Positions 5,601 through 6,183 of a stretch of DNA of 6,183 nt are shown here, piece by piece; position 1 is the stretch's first letter; each line of letters begins with the position of its first letter. Below the pieces are notes generated by a model. That model had not been told where the DNA came from. It did no database searches and saw only the letters and a program-made list of their open reading frames with translations. This DNA is from Actinomycetales bacterium. Its GTDB lineage: Bacteria > Actinomycetota > Actinomycetes > Actinomycetales > BWSM-131. Both the position numbers and the translations under genes were made by a program. The stretch spans positions 1 through 6,183 of the forward strand of contig JASBSH010000087.1 in NCBI GenBank assembly GCA_030149025.1, read 5' to 3'.

Positions 5601-6183
5601 AACTGCGCGAAGTCCATCGACCCGCAGTCCTTGATGCTCGGCACGAGCAGCTGGCGGGACCCGTCGTCCTTGACGAGGTCGATCGCGATGCCGAGGTTGA
5701 TCTGGGCCGGCTTCAGCACGGCCGGCTTGCCGTCGACCTCGGTGTACGCGTAGTTCATCTCCGGCATCGTCTTCAGCGCCTGGACCAGCGCGAAGCCGAT
5801 GACGTGCGTGAACGACACCTTGCCGCCGCGAGCGCGAGCGAGGTTGGAGTTGATGACGATCCGGTTGTCGACCAGCAGCTTCGCGGGGATGTCGCGCACG
5901 CTGGTCGCCGTCGGAACCCCGAGGCTCGCCTCCATGTTGGTGACGACCCGGGCCGCGGCGCCACGCAGGCGCTCCTTGACGTCCTCCGTCTCGGGAGCCT
6001 CCTCCTTGCGCTGCGCGGCAGCGGCCGGCGGCGGCTTCGGCGGCTCGACCTGACGCTCGAGGGGCTGGGCGGTGTGCACGTCGTCCTTCGTGATCGGCTT
6101 CTGCGGGGGCTCGGGCTGCTTCGGCGGGGCCACCGGCGGCGGGGTGGTGCTGGTGGACGCCGCGGCGCCGGTCGCGCTCGCTG
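2603..6183 (-). CDS. kgd: Multifunctional 2-oxoglutarate decarboxylase/dehydrogenase E1 with fused E2-like domain (5' end outside window)
   Basis: About 1192 codons are visible; mycobacterial Kgd has about 1227 residues, so a few dozen N-terminal residues lie beyond 6183. The GTG at 6133 is internal: 16 more in-frame codons without a stop run to the edge. Numbering from that Val, 1-50 is a Pro/Ala-rich linker and about 60-300 an E2-like acyltransferase domain with DHRVIQGAQSGD (catalytic-type His265; Gln replaces the Asp of HxxxDG, as I recall for mycobacterial Kgd). From about 310 comes the thiamine-diphosphate E1 part: MPHRGRLN near 487, HGDAAFAGQG (Asp592) paired with INNQ (Asn624-625) for Mg-ThDP binding, NEGDDPSMTQP near 696, GQDSRRGTF near 857, HGYEGQGPDH near 964 and PENQGAWPF near 1117. 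There is no lipoyl domain. Kgd decarboxylates 2-oxoglutarate and acts as E1 of the dehydrogenase with a lipoyl E2 and Lpd; relatives are activated by acetyl-CoA and inhibited by GarA/OdhI. The reading frame is intact. Confidence 0.97.
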   Translation of the reverse strand, partial: ASATGAAASTSTTPPPVAPPKQPEPPQKPITKDDVHTAQPLERQVEPPKPPPAAAAQRKEEAPETEDVKERLRGAAARVVTNMEASLGVPTATSVRDIPAKLLVDNRIVINSNLARARGGKVSFTHVIGFALVQALKTMPEMNYAYTEVDGKPAVLKPAQINLGIAIDLVKDDGSRQLLVPSIKDCGSMDFAQFWAAYEDVVRRARNGKLAIDDFAGTTISLTNPGTIGTVHSVPRLMAGQGAIVGVGAMEWPAEYAGASEETMARLGVSKVMTLTSTYDHRVIQGAQSGDFLRIVHRLLLGEDGFYDQIFRSLRIPYEPVRWVRDISVREQDEVGRTARVVELIHAYRVRGHLMADTDPLEYRQRRHPDLDIQTHGLTLWDLEREFPTGGFGGKPVMKLRDILGVLRDSYCRTLGIEYMHIQDPEQRRWIQDRVERPYAKPDRDEQLRILRRLNSAEAFETFLQTKYVGQKRFSLEGGESVIPLLDALLSEAADAKLNEVCIGMPHRGRLNVLANIAGKNYAQIFREFEGTQDPRTVQGSGDVKYHLGTEGTFTAESGSTTKVYLAANPSHLEAVNPVLEGVVRAKQDRIDLGGTSFPVLPVLLHGDAAFAGQGVVAETLNLSQLRGYRTGGTVHVVINNQVGFTTAPASSRSSVYATDVGKMIQAPIFHVNGDDPEACVRVARLAFEFRQAFDKDVVIDMVCYRRRGHNEGDDPSMTQPLMYSLIERKRSVRKLYTESLIGRGDITVEEAEQALKDYQDQLERVFAETRASTGEQRGHDGADGPGGLEQPEAQRDDAVLVQPHRTAVDPEVLKRIGDSYVSPPEGFVVHPKLRQLLEKRSQMSREGGIDWGYGELLAFGSLVMEGVPVRLAGQDSRRGTFVQRHAVLTDKTTGEEWTPLLYLSKGQARFWAYDSLLSEYAAMGFEYGYSVERPDALVLWEAQFGDFANGAQTILDEFISSGEQKWGQRSSVVLLLPHGYEGQGPDHSSARIERYLTMCAENNMTVAMPSTPASYFHLLRRQAYARPRRPLIVFTPKSMLRLKAAASDVEDFTSGGFRPVIGEQFADESQARQVDRVLMCTGKVYYDLLAHRAKAEDTKTAIIRLEQLYPLDNEAIKETLSPFEGAEVVWVQEEPENQGAWPFIALNLFIHGGNISQLQHVARPASASPATGSSKKHAEEQRDLVERAFAR

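Noticed and set aside
6131..6133. GTG as the start codon of kgd
   Set aside because: The frame stays open for 16 more codons to the window edge with the same Ala/Thr/Pro-rich linker composition, and the motif positions show that the family's N-terminal part is still missing. The true start is beyond 6183.

Overview
The window looks like chromosome from a high-GC actinobacterium. The evidence is strong G/C at third codon positions, a fused E2-E1 2-oxoglutarate decarboxylase of the Kgd type, and a small DUF6104 gene beside it, a pairing I know only from Actinobacteria. The style resembles Geodermatophilaceae-like lineages, but I cannot fix the genus from sequence alone.

Layout. Bases 1-82 hold the last 26 codons of a plus-strand gene, probably a medium-chain (zinc-type) alcohol dehydrogenase or quinone oxidoreductase. 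Every other gene is on the minus strand. Bases 83-225 lie between convergent genes and are packed with dyads: a 35-bp hairpin unit repeated about 2.4 times that begins inside the first gene and contains its stop codon, then a perfect 20-bp inverted repeat with an 8-nt loop that is probably a bidirectional terminator. Bases 226-1661 hold a two-gene operon read right to left: a DUF4097 beta-strand-repeat protein, then a PadR-family repressor overlapping it by 4 bp. Its promoter (1699-1728) is flanked by two copies of an 11-bp CGCGATAYATC element, a good candidate for PadR autoregulation. Bases 1770-6183 hold a second minus-strand cluster: kgd (5' end beyond the right edge), then a 59-residue DUF6104 gene 4 bp downstream, then an SGNH/GDSL-hydrolase-like gene 25 bp further on.

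How they work together. Kgd supplies the 2-oxoglutarate decarboxylase/E1 activity, with a built-in E2-like acyltransferase domain, for the actinobacterial TCA-cycle 2-oxoglutarate dehydrogenase. DUF6104 and the SGNH-like protein are probably co-transcribed with it, but their roles are unknown. The SGNH-like protein lacks the expected nucleophilic Ser (Ala22) and the block III Asn (Gly92), so it may not be an ordinary esterase. The DUF4097-PadR pair looks like a self-contained, self-repressed module.

I found no tRNA, rRNA, CRISPR array, insertion sequence or phage gene. Most of the window is ordinary core genome. The points most worth a second look are the altered SGNH catalytic residues, the paired operator around the DUF4097-PadR promoter, and the hairpin repeats at the convergent junction.
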